A stretch of DNA of 64,000 bases, taken from Hippophae tibetana (lineage: Eukaryota > Streptophyta > Magnoliopsida > Rosales > Elaeagnaceae). Shown here one piece after another: positions 26,225-37,123 of this stretch (position 1 is the stretch's first letter; every line of letters starts with the position of its first letter). The notes beneath the pieces are model-generated. The model did no database searches. It saw only the letters and a list, made by a program, of their open reading frames with translations, and had not been told where the DNA came from. Where the stretch lies: positions 75,809,840 to 75,873,839 of the forward strand of contig CM072812.1 in the NCBI GenBank assembly GCA_037013495.1, read 5' to 3'. The position numbers were made by a program, and so were the translations under genes.

Positions 26225-26350
26225 TGACAAAAAAATAGCTGATCCATATAACAAATATTCCCCTACATACATGATCACGTAAAACATCCATCAAAAAAAC
26301 AGTTTAAACTTCAGACATACAAATGAAGAAATTAAATCATTATAAATATT
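26225..26350 (+). repeat. Direct repeat, left copy, flanking the inverted repeat
   Basis: It contains AAAATAGCTGATCCATATAA and GAAGAAATTAAATCATTATA and matches 26760-26882 in the same orientation with about three quarters identity by eye. Confidence 0.6.
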
Positions 26351-26390
26351 ACCATCAAAAATAGATTACCACGTAAAGCGACATTTGACT

Positions 26391-26721
26391 AACTCATAGT
26401 AACACTTTATTAATCATTTGTCTATATATATGAAGTTATCTAGAATCTCAACTAGTATTTTATAATGCTATATATAATGAACTTTAAATATGAAATCAAT
26501 TGTAATTTCGATTTCTTACTTGGCTTGTGTGAGTTTTGGTGCCCTTAAACATATAGAACACGTTCATGGGCACCAAAACTCATACAAACCAATAAACAAA
26601 TCGGAGTTACGTACACCTGATTTATACATTTAGAGCTCATTATATCATTAAAAATACTAGCAGAGATTCTAAATAAATTCATATTTATAAAAAAATGATT
26701 AATAAAGTGCTAATATGAGTT
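26391..26721. repeat. Long inverted repeat: two 154-nt arms, 23-nt loop
   Basis: The left arm 26391-26544 runs from AACTCATAGTAACACTTTAT to GAGTTTTGGTGCCC. The right arm 26568-26721 is its imperfect reverse complement, starting GGGCACCAAAACTCAT. The 24 bases next to the loop differ at only two positions. Arms of this length would fold into one hairpin if transcribed. No protein is encoded across it. Confidence 0.85.
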
Positions 26722-26759
26722 CGTAAGGAAAGTAAGAAAGAGAGATGAGATGTAGTTTG

Positions 26760-26882
26760 GGCCAAAAATAGGTCCATAAAACAATGCATTCTCCTAAATA
26801 CATGAGCATATGATTAATCATCATCAAACAAGTGATTTCAGACACAGGAATAGATAGAGAAATTAAATCATTAAAAAATTTA
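26760..26882 (+). repeat. Direct repeat, right copy, flanking the inverted repeat
   Basis: It contains AAAATAGGTCCATAAAACAA and GAGAAATTAAATCATTAAAA and is the counterpart of 26225-26350. Confidence 0.6.
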
Positions 26883-26888
26883 CTGTTA

Positions 26889-27015
26889 TGTTGTCATATG
26901 CTATTCAAGATCATCAGAATCTTCTCCTGATTCTTCTTGTGATGATATAATTTGAACCATGTGTTCTGCTCATTCCTCTCGTAAACCATCAAAAATTTGC
27001 TGGTCGTAACCCGTC
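26889..27015 (-). pseudogene. Possible CACTA transposon coding remnant
   Basis: The - strand reads EHMVQIISSQEESGEDSDDL with an acidic Ser/Glu/Asp-rich tail. Its position inside the presumed CACTA element suggests a leftover of a transposon ORF. The match is to general composition, not to a definite domain, so this is a weak call. Confidence 0.3.
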
Positions 27016-28289
27016 TTGTTCTAACCAAAGAACTACATGTATTCAAAATCAAAATAAGAATATAATTTCATTTATTTAAAAAAATAAACTCAAATATGTT
27101 AAAAACTTGTATGTATATGGGTAAAATATATTACCACATCATCAATTGGAATTTTGATATTTGTGATGATTTCACTCATAAACTTCATGACATAATAACC
27201 ACACATGACTCCATTATTTTGTTGTGGAACCTACAAACAAAATATAGCCTTTTCCAATTGCATATTTTCTTTAAATTGATTTTATTTTAAATTTCAATTA
27301 CAACAAGTTTAGTGACTTTTCTAGATAAAATTGAGATTAGAATAATTTTGATATTTGTCAAAAATAAATCACCAATCCCTGAGGACAATACTCTTCTTAT
27401 CATTTTATTATAAAACTATGATGTTGTACACTTGTAATTTTGCACAAATCAAGTAGCAACAAAAAAATGTATAAAGAATAAAATAAACATGTATATAAAC
27501 TCATAGATATAAATCAAAATATGAACAAATAATCTAAATTAGGGATCTGTCTCAAGATACATACAACATTAATTCTTAGTCTTTTGACAGAGAAACTAAG
27601 TAGAAGTGGTACTCTCAATGCAATGATCAAATAATAACAATTAGTTCGGTCAAACAACAACTTTTCTTTGGACGAACTATTGTTTACATGAAAATAAATA
27701 AATAAATGTTTTTATCATCGCATATGCATTGTTATTTAGTCAAATTGGGCCAAGCATAGCTCGCATAAAACATCTATGTATTTTTGGTTAAATTAATCTT
27801 CAGAATAGAGGTTACTTTGACAAAATGTAGTTTTAATTAATTTAATTGAAAATATTAGACTAATTGGGTAAAATAATATAACAACAACTTAAAAAAAGGC
27901 TATATTTTTATGTGAACAAATAATCAAATGTTTTACCTTACAAATAACCAAATAACTTAAAAAAATTAATAATATCAAAACCCTGATATATCAAACAATA
28001 TTAAAGATCTGGATGCAAAACAATTTTATCTTAAAAATAAATAGATAAAGATTTGTGACTAAACAAATTGAATCCCCACAATTAAACACCCTACAAGCTT
28101 ATTAGTTATGATATTGTAATAAATTGTGTACTTAGCATTTAATTTGTACTCTTTAAAAGAAAATTTGAATACTTACATAAAATAATATCTTTAAAATTTA
28201 TAATAATAAAAATAATACTCTAATAATATTAAATGGATTTAAATGATCATATGAAATGATGAGTTATATTTTTTTATAATAGGGCGAGG
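27016..28289. other. AT-rich DNA, probably CACTA interior or intergenic
   Basis: No convincing coding frame and no mirrored CACTA end were found here. Confidence 0.4.
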
Positions 28290-28850
28290 TGTCATAGAAG
28301 TACATTAAATTAAGTCATTTGTGTCATTTATTTCTTCATATTAGCAACGGTTTCATTTAGTCCTTTAATTTTATAAAATAGCTACTTAAATACAAATTAT
28401 ACTATTCTAATAATTTTTATTTTAAAATATTATTATTTTCTGTTAAGTAATTAAAACATTATTAAAATACGAATCTTTAACAATGGTAAAAGTGAAATTT
28501 AATATAAAATATTTTAAGAAAAATAAATAATAATGAAATTTATTTAAATATATACTTTAATTTTTAGTAAATAGTAAAAAATAGTAAAAAATAAATATTT
28601 TGAGAATTGTTTTTATATTAATTGTGACTTTACTATTATTAAATACTCATGTTTTAATAGCGATTAATCACTTGATATAAAATTAATAATATTTTAATAA
28701 AAAAATCATTAAAATAATATGATTTGTTCTAAATTGATCGTTTTTACAAAGCTAAGAAACTAGATAACATCATTTCTAACTTAAGGAACTAAAAGGTACA
28801 AATAACGTAATCTAAGGAACTTTTGTATTATTTTTCTCTTTATAATAAAA
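28290..28850. mobile_element. MITE-like element with long terminal inverted repeats, copy 2
   Basis: It begins near AGAAGTACATTAAATTAAGT and ends near GGAACTTTTGTATTATTTTT; the ends are imperfect inverted repeats of more than 100 bp (for example TTTAGTCCTTTAATTTT on the left and its counterpart around AGCTAAGAAACTAGATAA on the right). Internal motif order matches copy 1 at about 4411-4985. Non-coding. Confidence 0.6.
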
Positions 28851-28859
28851 ATACATAAA

Positions 28860-31800
28860 TTAAACATAAGTCATACTATTTTTATAATTATAAATTAAGT
28901 GTTTGATTTCCTAAGAAATTTTTGAGTCCGCCACTCTTTTTGTAGTTATACAAAAGTTATGTTCCATAAAGTGTTTTGATATAAATTTTTGAATGTTAAG
29001 TCTCAAAACCCAACTTCTTAATATTAATTTGCTATAGGGTGTTCTACCATTTCTAATATGAAAACTTGAAACTCGTGACAAATATTTTCTTTAAATAACA
29101 CACAAGATTTAATGTAGTTTGTTCCAAAATTAAGGGGCTTACATCTACATCCAAGCAATAAATTTTTCACTTTAACTTATACTTCTCAATAAGCAATACA
29201 ATCTATGCTCTTGTCATACAAGAGTCCCTCAGTCCTATTTAATTCCCAAGAATACTCATAAGCCTCGTATTAATCTAATAGAGATATATTTATACTTTAA
29301 TGCTAATAATAGATTGAGAATGAGAAAAAAATAGTTTAGAGTAGCTTAATCCTAAAGAGTTGTTCAAAAACACTAAAATTTATTCTCCACCTTTAGTGGA
29401 GAAAAACTAATGGAGATTCAGGTGCTGACCAAGTTGATGTTTACAAATATTCTCAAGATCCTATGTAAAGGATAGATTTGGAAGATCAAGTTGGATGCAA
29501 GGATTAATTTAGGAAGCAATTTTCATTTTATTTAATCAAGGGTTTTTTTTATGTTTTATTTATCATAAGTCTTTTTAGTCTTTTATTTTTTTAAAATGAT
29601 GAATTAGGCTCAATCAACCACTAACTAGGCCCATTTTTCTTTAGGGTTTGTTGCTTATAAAAAGAAGAAAAAATTTAATTTGGAGGCAAACCATATATCA
29701 TTTATCAAATATATTTCAAAAAGCTTTTTGATTTGACTTCTTGTGCTCTTAATTGAATGCTTGAATTCAAATTATCAAAGGGAGTGACCATCATTTGTGG
29801 CGTCTCAAGGTTAGGGTTCTAATATGATCATACCAAAGGTTAGGGTTTTAAGAAGTTTGTTTCCTTATGGTTCTAATCGAATCATCTTCAACATGTTCCT
29901 AGCAAATCTATTGTTCTTATTTATTTGAGTTCGTGGGTTCCTAAGGTTATTCTCCTAAAAGGTCCGCATCAAAAACTCTATTCTCCCTTGCATCGTTTTC
30001 ACTCTCACAACTTTCTAATGCTTTCACAAATGATTATAGGATACAATTGAATGTTTATACATGCCCCATAGGTCATTTACCAAAATGATCATTCATAACC
30101 GAGCCCCATTGTATAAACTCGTATGTCCATTTTTTTCATTTCATGACCTTTTACATAAATTGATTGATCGACATTGATAGAGCCTCTCAAACTAGAATGT
30201 AGAACTTGGAAAGAAACTCCTAACATGGAGTTGCTCGATGCTCACTCAATCGATCAACTTCGCACAAGCAACATAGGCACTTGTTTGATCGCCATTCTAA
30301 AAGCTAGCATAACAAATCATAAATTCTCGCACATCTGACATGTATGAACTCGTGTCCTTAGATATTTATTTAAGTATATGTCATTAAATATATAATAATT
30401 TGAGAAAATGAAAGAAAGTTAACAATAAAATATGAGTAAAAAGTGAAATATAAACAAGAAAAGTCATTTTCCAACATGAAAATAGGATTAATACACTTCA
30501 TAAGTTATCAAAATTCACATAAAGTGATATAACAATGATTTTGAGCCGACCTATTGACAGTGAATGGCTTCAATTATACATATCATACATAATTAAGTGG
30601 CTTCATGATGAAATGAAAGATACTATTTATGAACGTTAAAAAATTTACTTGGTACATTCGGAAGTGTTAATAGACTCAAAAAGTATTTTGAGGAAATGTG
30701 TTGGGGGATAGAAGCGCATTAGAAGAGAGATTATCCAGTTAGATAACAATAACTATAACAAATGAAGTTTGGTAATTTAATTTTAATAAACTTGATATTT
30801 CGATACAAAATCATCATTTACTCGACCAATTTATAGTGACTCTTCACTAACTAGTATATTAGTGATTTTTCACTCACACTCATTTGATACATGAAAATAT
30901 TGAAAACACATAATCATATATGGTAGTATAAATAATAAATAATTTGAGGAAAATGATTGTTATACCACGAAAATGGTTAAGAATATATATTATTGATTAT
31001 TAATTACTTAATAAATTAATACATAATAATTTTGATTATTTTTTTAAGAAAATAACATAAAACAATTAGTATATTATACAATAATATAAAATATATGATT
31101 ATGAGACTATTATAACTATTAAAATACAATTTTATTAACCATGAATGAAAAATTCGTTTGTTTGATTCTAAATCACTCTTATATAATTTAAAACCTTCTT
31201 TAATTCTTAAATAACCAAGAAATTTTTGCATTCTCTGACTCCACGATCGATCGAATATTTTATTCTAATTTTTTTATCCGTAGGTTCTCTACTTTTGCTC
31301 TAAATACACCATTTTGTTACTTTTTGTTCATTTCGTCCTTTAATTCATATATATCATAAAATAAACGCACAAAATAGGTAAGAAATAATAATTGTTTGTA
31401 AATATATTGAAAATATATAATATAATCACCACACACTTTATCAATTGCATCCCCTTCTCATTTCTCATTGTTACAAAAACTATCGGCATTTCATTAACTC
31501 CCACAATCATAATTATTAGAAATCTGAATTATTTTGGGTTGAAATCTGTTGTTAGACCAAACGATGAGAGCGTGGCAAATGGGAAATGGACAGAAAGGCT
31601 GAGAAAATGATAAGCTTGACTGAAAAAAGAGAGGGTACGTATAAAGAAATTTAAAGGTAAAGTAAAATGATAAGATGCATCGATTAATTGGGTCCTTTAA
31701 GAATTATTAAGATAAGCTAGCAATGGATTGCATTGTTTCTTGTCTAATCATCAAACCATATCTTGACGGCGGATTAAGACTATCCAATTTTGTCTACTAT

Positions 31801-32239
31801 TCTTTTAAATGGAAAATAGTTTTGATTCTGTGAGTTCGGGATCATATGACTAATAATCTTCTTTCTTTTTAATCTTTGTTTTAGATAACTCTAGATTAAA
31901 ACAAATCCCGTTCTTTTTAAATTTGCTAATATTAATTACTCTATCAAAGTGTTCTTTTGCTCTCTGTTCAGTCTATTATTATCTCTTTTAGCAAACTTTT
32001 TTTCTCTCTTTCTCTTTGAATTTTTAATTATGTTTTTTGATCAATTTATTTTTAAAAAACAATATTAAAAAATATTTACTTAAATTTATGTTAATATTAG
32101 ATATGATTATCCTTCTTAAATTTATAAAATAAACAAACTATTAAAAATTTAGAACACCTTGTACCGTAGTTTTTTACCCTCCAAAACTTTAAGCTAGTAA
32201 TTATAAGAAAAAGATTGGAGGAGAGCTCCTCTCCTTTAA
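28860..32239. other. AT-rich intergenic DNA with a possible solo-LTR-like segment
   Basis: Mostly A/T-rich and non-coding. Between about 29400 and 29990 the sequence is less biased, with a TATA-like GCTTATAAAAAGAAG near 29650 followed by a leader-like stretch with repeated GGTTAGGGTT. It could be an old LTR, but no partner or target duplication was seen. No gene is supported. Confidence 0.4.
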
Positions 32240-32605
32240 AATTATATGGAAAGTGAGTATTTAGTTATGAACCTAAGTTGTTAGATTCAAGTTCGAGTTA
32301 TTATAATTGTGTATATAGGAGAAAGAATAATTATCCTTATAGTTATCCCTTATCGGGATAGGATTGACTTATTATAGCTTTGTATATATCTATTATTACT
32401 TATCTCTTTAAAAAAAAATTATTAGACATTTGCCTCTATAAGATAACTATCTTGTGATTATACTTATCAAACAACTCGATCCTTATTAGACTTAGCCCAT
32501 AAGGCGCTCTACTAACTAGGCACTTGTTAGGCTTGATCCATAAGGCTCTATGTTAAATGATATCACTCTTTAATACGACGTGCGATATGAGAAATTACCC
32601 CAACA
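32240..32605 (-). repeat. 3' LTR remnant of the gypsy element
   Basis: It aligns with 43390-43749: TATATAGGAGAAAGAATAAT, GCTATCCCTTAT-like and TTGATCCATAAGGCTCT blocks occur in the same order. The outer (left) ~130 bp of the LTR is not recognisable and may be truncated. Confidence 0.65.
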
Positions 32606-32995
32606 TCAACCATCAAGACTTTTTGGCCCTTCGGTTAAAAGTTCTTCTTATAATTTATGTCGATACATGTGTTCGATACCCCTTCTAATTATGCTAGTAA
32701 CACTGAGCTTATCCTTGCGTGATTTTTTACCTACCTGAGTGAGGGACTTCATGCCATGTTTGGTTGTTCAAAATATGCACAACCGCATTCTGTTATCGAT
32801 AATGTTTTCGAATTTTTGATAGAATTTTGGTTAGAAAATTACATCAAAGTTAACATTTTTATCTAGGAAATCAAACCTTATTTTATTATGGAAGAAAACT
32901 CAAAATTCAAATCCTAAGCCTAAAACCTTTAGGATTGGCCAAGTAATCACAACTATCAAATGTGACCTTATAGGGATGGATAAGATCATCTCTCC

Positions 32996-33012
32996 ATCTC
33001 TATAAATACAAG
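32996..33012 (+). promoter_or_regulatory. TATA-like box upstream of the antisense ORF
   Basis: CTCTATAAATACAAGCC on the + strand lies inside the gypsy element, about 150 bp before the first pieces of the + strand ORF and upstream of a possible leader with an AAG|GTAATT donor near 33110. It would drive transcription against the element's own direction. Inference from sequence only. Confidence 0.4.
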
Positions 33013-33159
33013 CCCTTATTATCTTGAATTCTTCATTACTTATAACACTTTCTTGGACCTCACATTTTGAGAGAAGAAGATAAGTGAAGGAAATTCTCTC
33101 AAGGTAATTACTCTATCATTATTCAAACACTTTGCACCACAGAATGCTTATGCCATACT

Positions 33160-35410
33160 TTCTTGCATATAATGTAATGGATACTGAATGTACATGATTG
33201 GGTCTGGTAGCCGTAGGTGTATATTAAGGTGGATGAGGGTCGACACAGATATCACATATTAGTAGTCGATTGGATATCAGATTGGAGACATGGCTGGCAA
33301 AGCCCAAACTAGTGGTACCCTATTTGGTCCATCCCTTGTTAGTGTCTGGTTGGTGGTGTCCTTGCCGATAATACCTTAGCCAATAATGCTATAGTCGACT
33401 CTTCCTTGAACGAAAATCTTCTAGAAAACACCCATTGGCTACCAGTCCTTTGGCCTACATCGGCCTAGCCTACTGTGGCCAAGAACAAGTCATATTGGGC
33501 AATGACCTCGAGCCAACCTGACATCATGGTTCTTTCGATTTTTTCTGTATAGATCGTTTGGTTATCTATTTGGCACAAGTTAAGTTTTCAAGTGGCTGAT
33601 ACTTAGCTTCTACTGCAAATGGTATTCCTATGTGCCAATCAAGCACTAATTAGAGTGATGCCAAGTTCTTCTATGTGAACCCTTTAGGTTCCAAGATGAC
33701 AAATCATTACTTAGGTATGATAAGGAAGATGTTTTAGGCTCTCTAGTCCTTTGCTTTAATGCCTCAGGTTTCAAAATTAGTTTTGAGTAACCCTCTTCTT
33801 GGTAGAGTTACTTTATCCACTAATCACTTCTATAGGGTGTTACCCGATTGATTGGTGCTCAGAAAAGGAGCACAGTATAGAATTGACAGTAAAGGATTTA
33901 AATAATGTTATCATTCATATCTATAGGGAGGAAATAGGGACTAATACCACTTTAAGCCCTTTGATAATCGTATCTTTATAGATAAATTACCGAATACCAA
34001 TAAGGGGTGGGAGGAGGCCCTTTTTCACTACTGTAGGAAACTTTGAGATTATATCCCTTGATATTCCTACTACACCTACCTAGTTCAAAAGAAAGGATAG
34101 GATTTTTGAGTCTTAGCTTTCTATTATAATATTTATAGTATCCTGACTTGTTTCTTTTTGTTTAAAATGAACTAGCCATGAGGTAATATTACTCTTAAGC
34201 AGAGAGATTTCATCGAGTCATTCTACCATCCTTCCCTATCGTGATGGTAAAGAGACTAACTCATTATTCCTAAACAGATTACTTATTATGGTCTAGACCC
34301 AACTGTAGTTGATCCAAAGGGCATCAGCCCCCTAGACTTGGATAATAAGTACTTCTTGTAACTTAATATCTTAAGCTATTTAGTTTTGGGTGATTAGGTT
34401 ATCATAATAACTTTTAGTTTCTTATAAGTATGAGTTTTCGACATTCTTTTGGGAAGAAAAGAAGGATATAGACAATAATCCATTTCTTGAAAGATTCTAG
34501 CTCAAAAGATATGCCTGAGAAGGCCAAGGTTGTACGAAAGCATAGGACTTCCAAAAGGAAGACAACCTCTAGCTTTAGGGTGACTATTGCTTGACCATGT
34601 TCTATGAGATTGATATCCCTTCCAATACCTATCGATATTCCATCTAATCTAGTAGTGGATGAGTCTAGTCCAAGACCCATTGACCTAGTTGAGGACATCG
34701 TGAGTTCATCTAAGCCCTTTGTTATTCCAAATGTTTAAGAATCGTCCATGCCTACAGATGATGATATATATACCTTGGTGGGTAGATCATACAAGTTTAC
34801 CTAAGATCTGGAACGGGTCATCATGGCACGTATTATCTTAGAATGACATTTGATAGTTTTTGATGAGGCACTTTGTAGGGAAACCGATAAGTTGGAGGCT
34901 CAATTGGAGGAGTTTAGGGTGAGGCTTTATGTAGCTAGTAAGATACAAGCCAAGGTCGTAGTAGCCTAGGAGGTAGTCAATAAAGAGATTAATCAACTAG
35001 ATACTATATTGGTAAAGGAGTAGGATGCTTGGGCAATAAAGAAGGAATATACTGATGAATTATATGAGAGCCTTTACTTAATGCAAGAGTAGCTACAAGT
35101 GACTAGTATAGAGGTAGGTTCAGCTAGGATCCAAGCCATGGCTAAATGTTATGAATCTGGTAGGTATGTTAAATATACCTTAGATGTTTAGGCTTTTAGT
35201 TTTCAGACCATGAGGAAATGGTTTAGGCTAGTCTTCTTAAAGAACATCCTTAATGATAATGTTTTTTCGATTTTAGACATACATACTTCTCGATACGGTG
35301 TAGTCACCTCTAAGTGTGAAGGTGATAATTCTAGCAGTTCTAATAGCTCTGTAAAATCTAGCTATTAGGATTCTATGAGGACAAAACATGATATGGTGAT
35401 GTAACTCAGG
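33160..35410 (+). pseudogene. Antisense extra ORF of a Tat-like gypsy element (degenerate)
   Basis: On the + strand, opposite to gag and protease, a discontinuous reading carries a Ser/Pro-rich central part (SPRPIDLVEDIVSSSKPF) and then a long heptad-like stretch, DEALCRETDKLEAQLEEFRV and KEINQLDTILVKE, ending with a Ser-rich tail. Position next to the 3' LTR, orientation and coiled-coil character fit the extra ORF of Tat elements, some of which carry the 'putative gypsy type transposon' (Transposase_28) domain. TAG stops are frequent, as expected after C-to-T decay of CAG. Function of such ORFs is unknown. Confidence 0.55.
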
Positions 35411-35825
35411 ATGTTACTAAGCATAGATATTAGCCTTACTTAGTCCTTTACTCATTTTAGTCTTAGGATAGTTTAGCATTCATACAATCTCCACTAAAAT
35501 GTATGTACTTAGTAGATTTATTTTTACTCTCAAACTTATCTTTTTTGTATAGACTATTTAGGCATGATTATGTCATTTTTATTGCATTCAGTCTTGCATT
35601 ACCTTCTACACCTTATCTCTTACATATATTTTGTTTTGTATTGGTAATTTAAATAGTATTCTTGAACCTAATCATTGTCCCATCTATTTGAGAGACCGTG
35701 AACTTTTGAGTTGACATGTAAGTGTAAGAGGATGTATTAGTGTAAAACAAAGTATGAATCTAGAACCTAGGTGCACAAAGAATCGAGCATAATTGCTCGG
35801 CCTATGAATCAAACCTATCTAGATG

Positions 35826-35960
35826 ACCAACCACATTCCTAGCCATCCATTTCCTAGCTAGCTGGCCATATTCTTGGTCAGCCATTTCTTGGTTGGCCGA
35901 CCATATTCCTAGCCGGCCACTTCCTAGCTAGTCGAGCTTTATCCTGGCTAGCCATTTTTA
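35826..35960. repeat. Minisatellite of ~35-bp units
   Basis: About four degenerate units of the form ACCATATTCCTAGCCGGCCA followed by CTTCCTAGCTAGTCG-like sequence, rich in GGCC and TAGC words. They lie between the antisense ORF and the larger tandem repeats. Confidence 0.7.
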
Positions 35961-37123
35961 GGATTATTTGGCTAGATGATGCTTTGATCTCTAGTCCATG
36001 TGTTTATTTGGCAAGATGACCAATGGCTTGATGTAGAGTGACTTTCAACTAGTGTGCCTTTAGCCTTACTTTTTTGTTCGAGCCTTTCCATGTCTATTTG
36101 AAAAAAAAAAGTTGGGAGTGATTTATTAGTCCAAGTGTTGCCTAGTTAAGCCCCTTGATCTATCATCCCCTTACTTGGAGTTCTTGAATTTGTTCAAGTG
36201 GTCCAAGCATAAGATAGTTCTCAACTTAGAGGTATTTTAATTACCATTTTGTTGGAGATCTATAGTCTCAATGTTTAAGTCTTATAAACCTGAGTCTGTT
36301 GTAAGAAATTAATGTAGTACTTGGACCTAAGGTAGCATGGCTTTTGAGCTATGGTTCTTTTTAAGGGTTTATGGCCAACTATAAGGCGATAGGGAACCCA
36401 TTGGGATATTGTTCATGGTAGTTATGGCCTAGACCATATAGCCTATGGTTAGGGATATGTCCAGTTTAGAGCATAACACATTCATCTTCTATAGATAATT
36501 TGATGGCATAGTCTTAAAAGTGCAGAGCTCACCTATTAAAATATTTCTTATTCATTTCCTTAGTTGAGGTGTTTGCTTCGACGAGCATTGAGGGTTTTAT
36601 TACACTTAGACCTATTATTGGGTAGTCTGGAGTTAGGATGTAGGATTCACTAGCTGAGATGCTTCTTACTCATTCCCTTAGAAGGGATGCATGCCCTGGC
36701 AGGGTATTGAGGGATTTGTTATGTTTAGTTCTAAGGTAGCAAAACTCTCGAGCCATGGCCCCTTTTTCAAGGTCTAAGGTCAATTAAGAGGCAATTAGAT
36801 CAAGTTAAGTTGTTCTTCACATTAGTTTTATCCTAAACCGCATAGTCCATGATTAAGGTACATCCTTGTTGTAACTTAACGCGCTCAGCTTCTGTGAACT
36901 TTTGATGACTTGGTCCTAAGGTGTAGAGCTCACTTGTCAGAATACTTCTTATACATTACATTTTGAAAGGATGTATGCTCTGATGGGGTACTGAGGACTT
37001 TATTGTGTTCAGTCCCAAGGTGATAGAGCTCTTAAGCCATGGCCTCCTTTCAAGGTCTAAGGCCGATTAAGAAGCAATTAGACTAAGCTAATCTGTTATC
37101 CATGTTAGTTTTATCCTGGACAG

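Noticed and set aside
26521..26592. Short hairpin resembling a microRNA precursor
   Set aside because: The pairing continues for 154 nt per arm, so it is part of a long inverted repeat in a transposon context, not a typical microRNA foldback.
34414..34698. 94-codon - strand frame in the gypsy element
   Set aside because: Shadow of the degenerate + strand antisense ORF; composition gives no domain.
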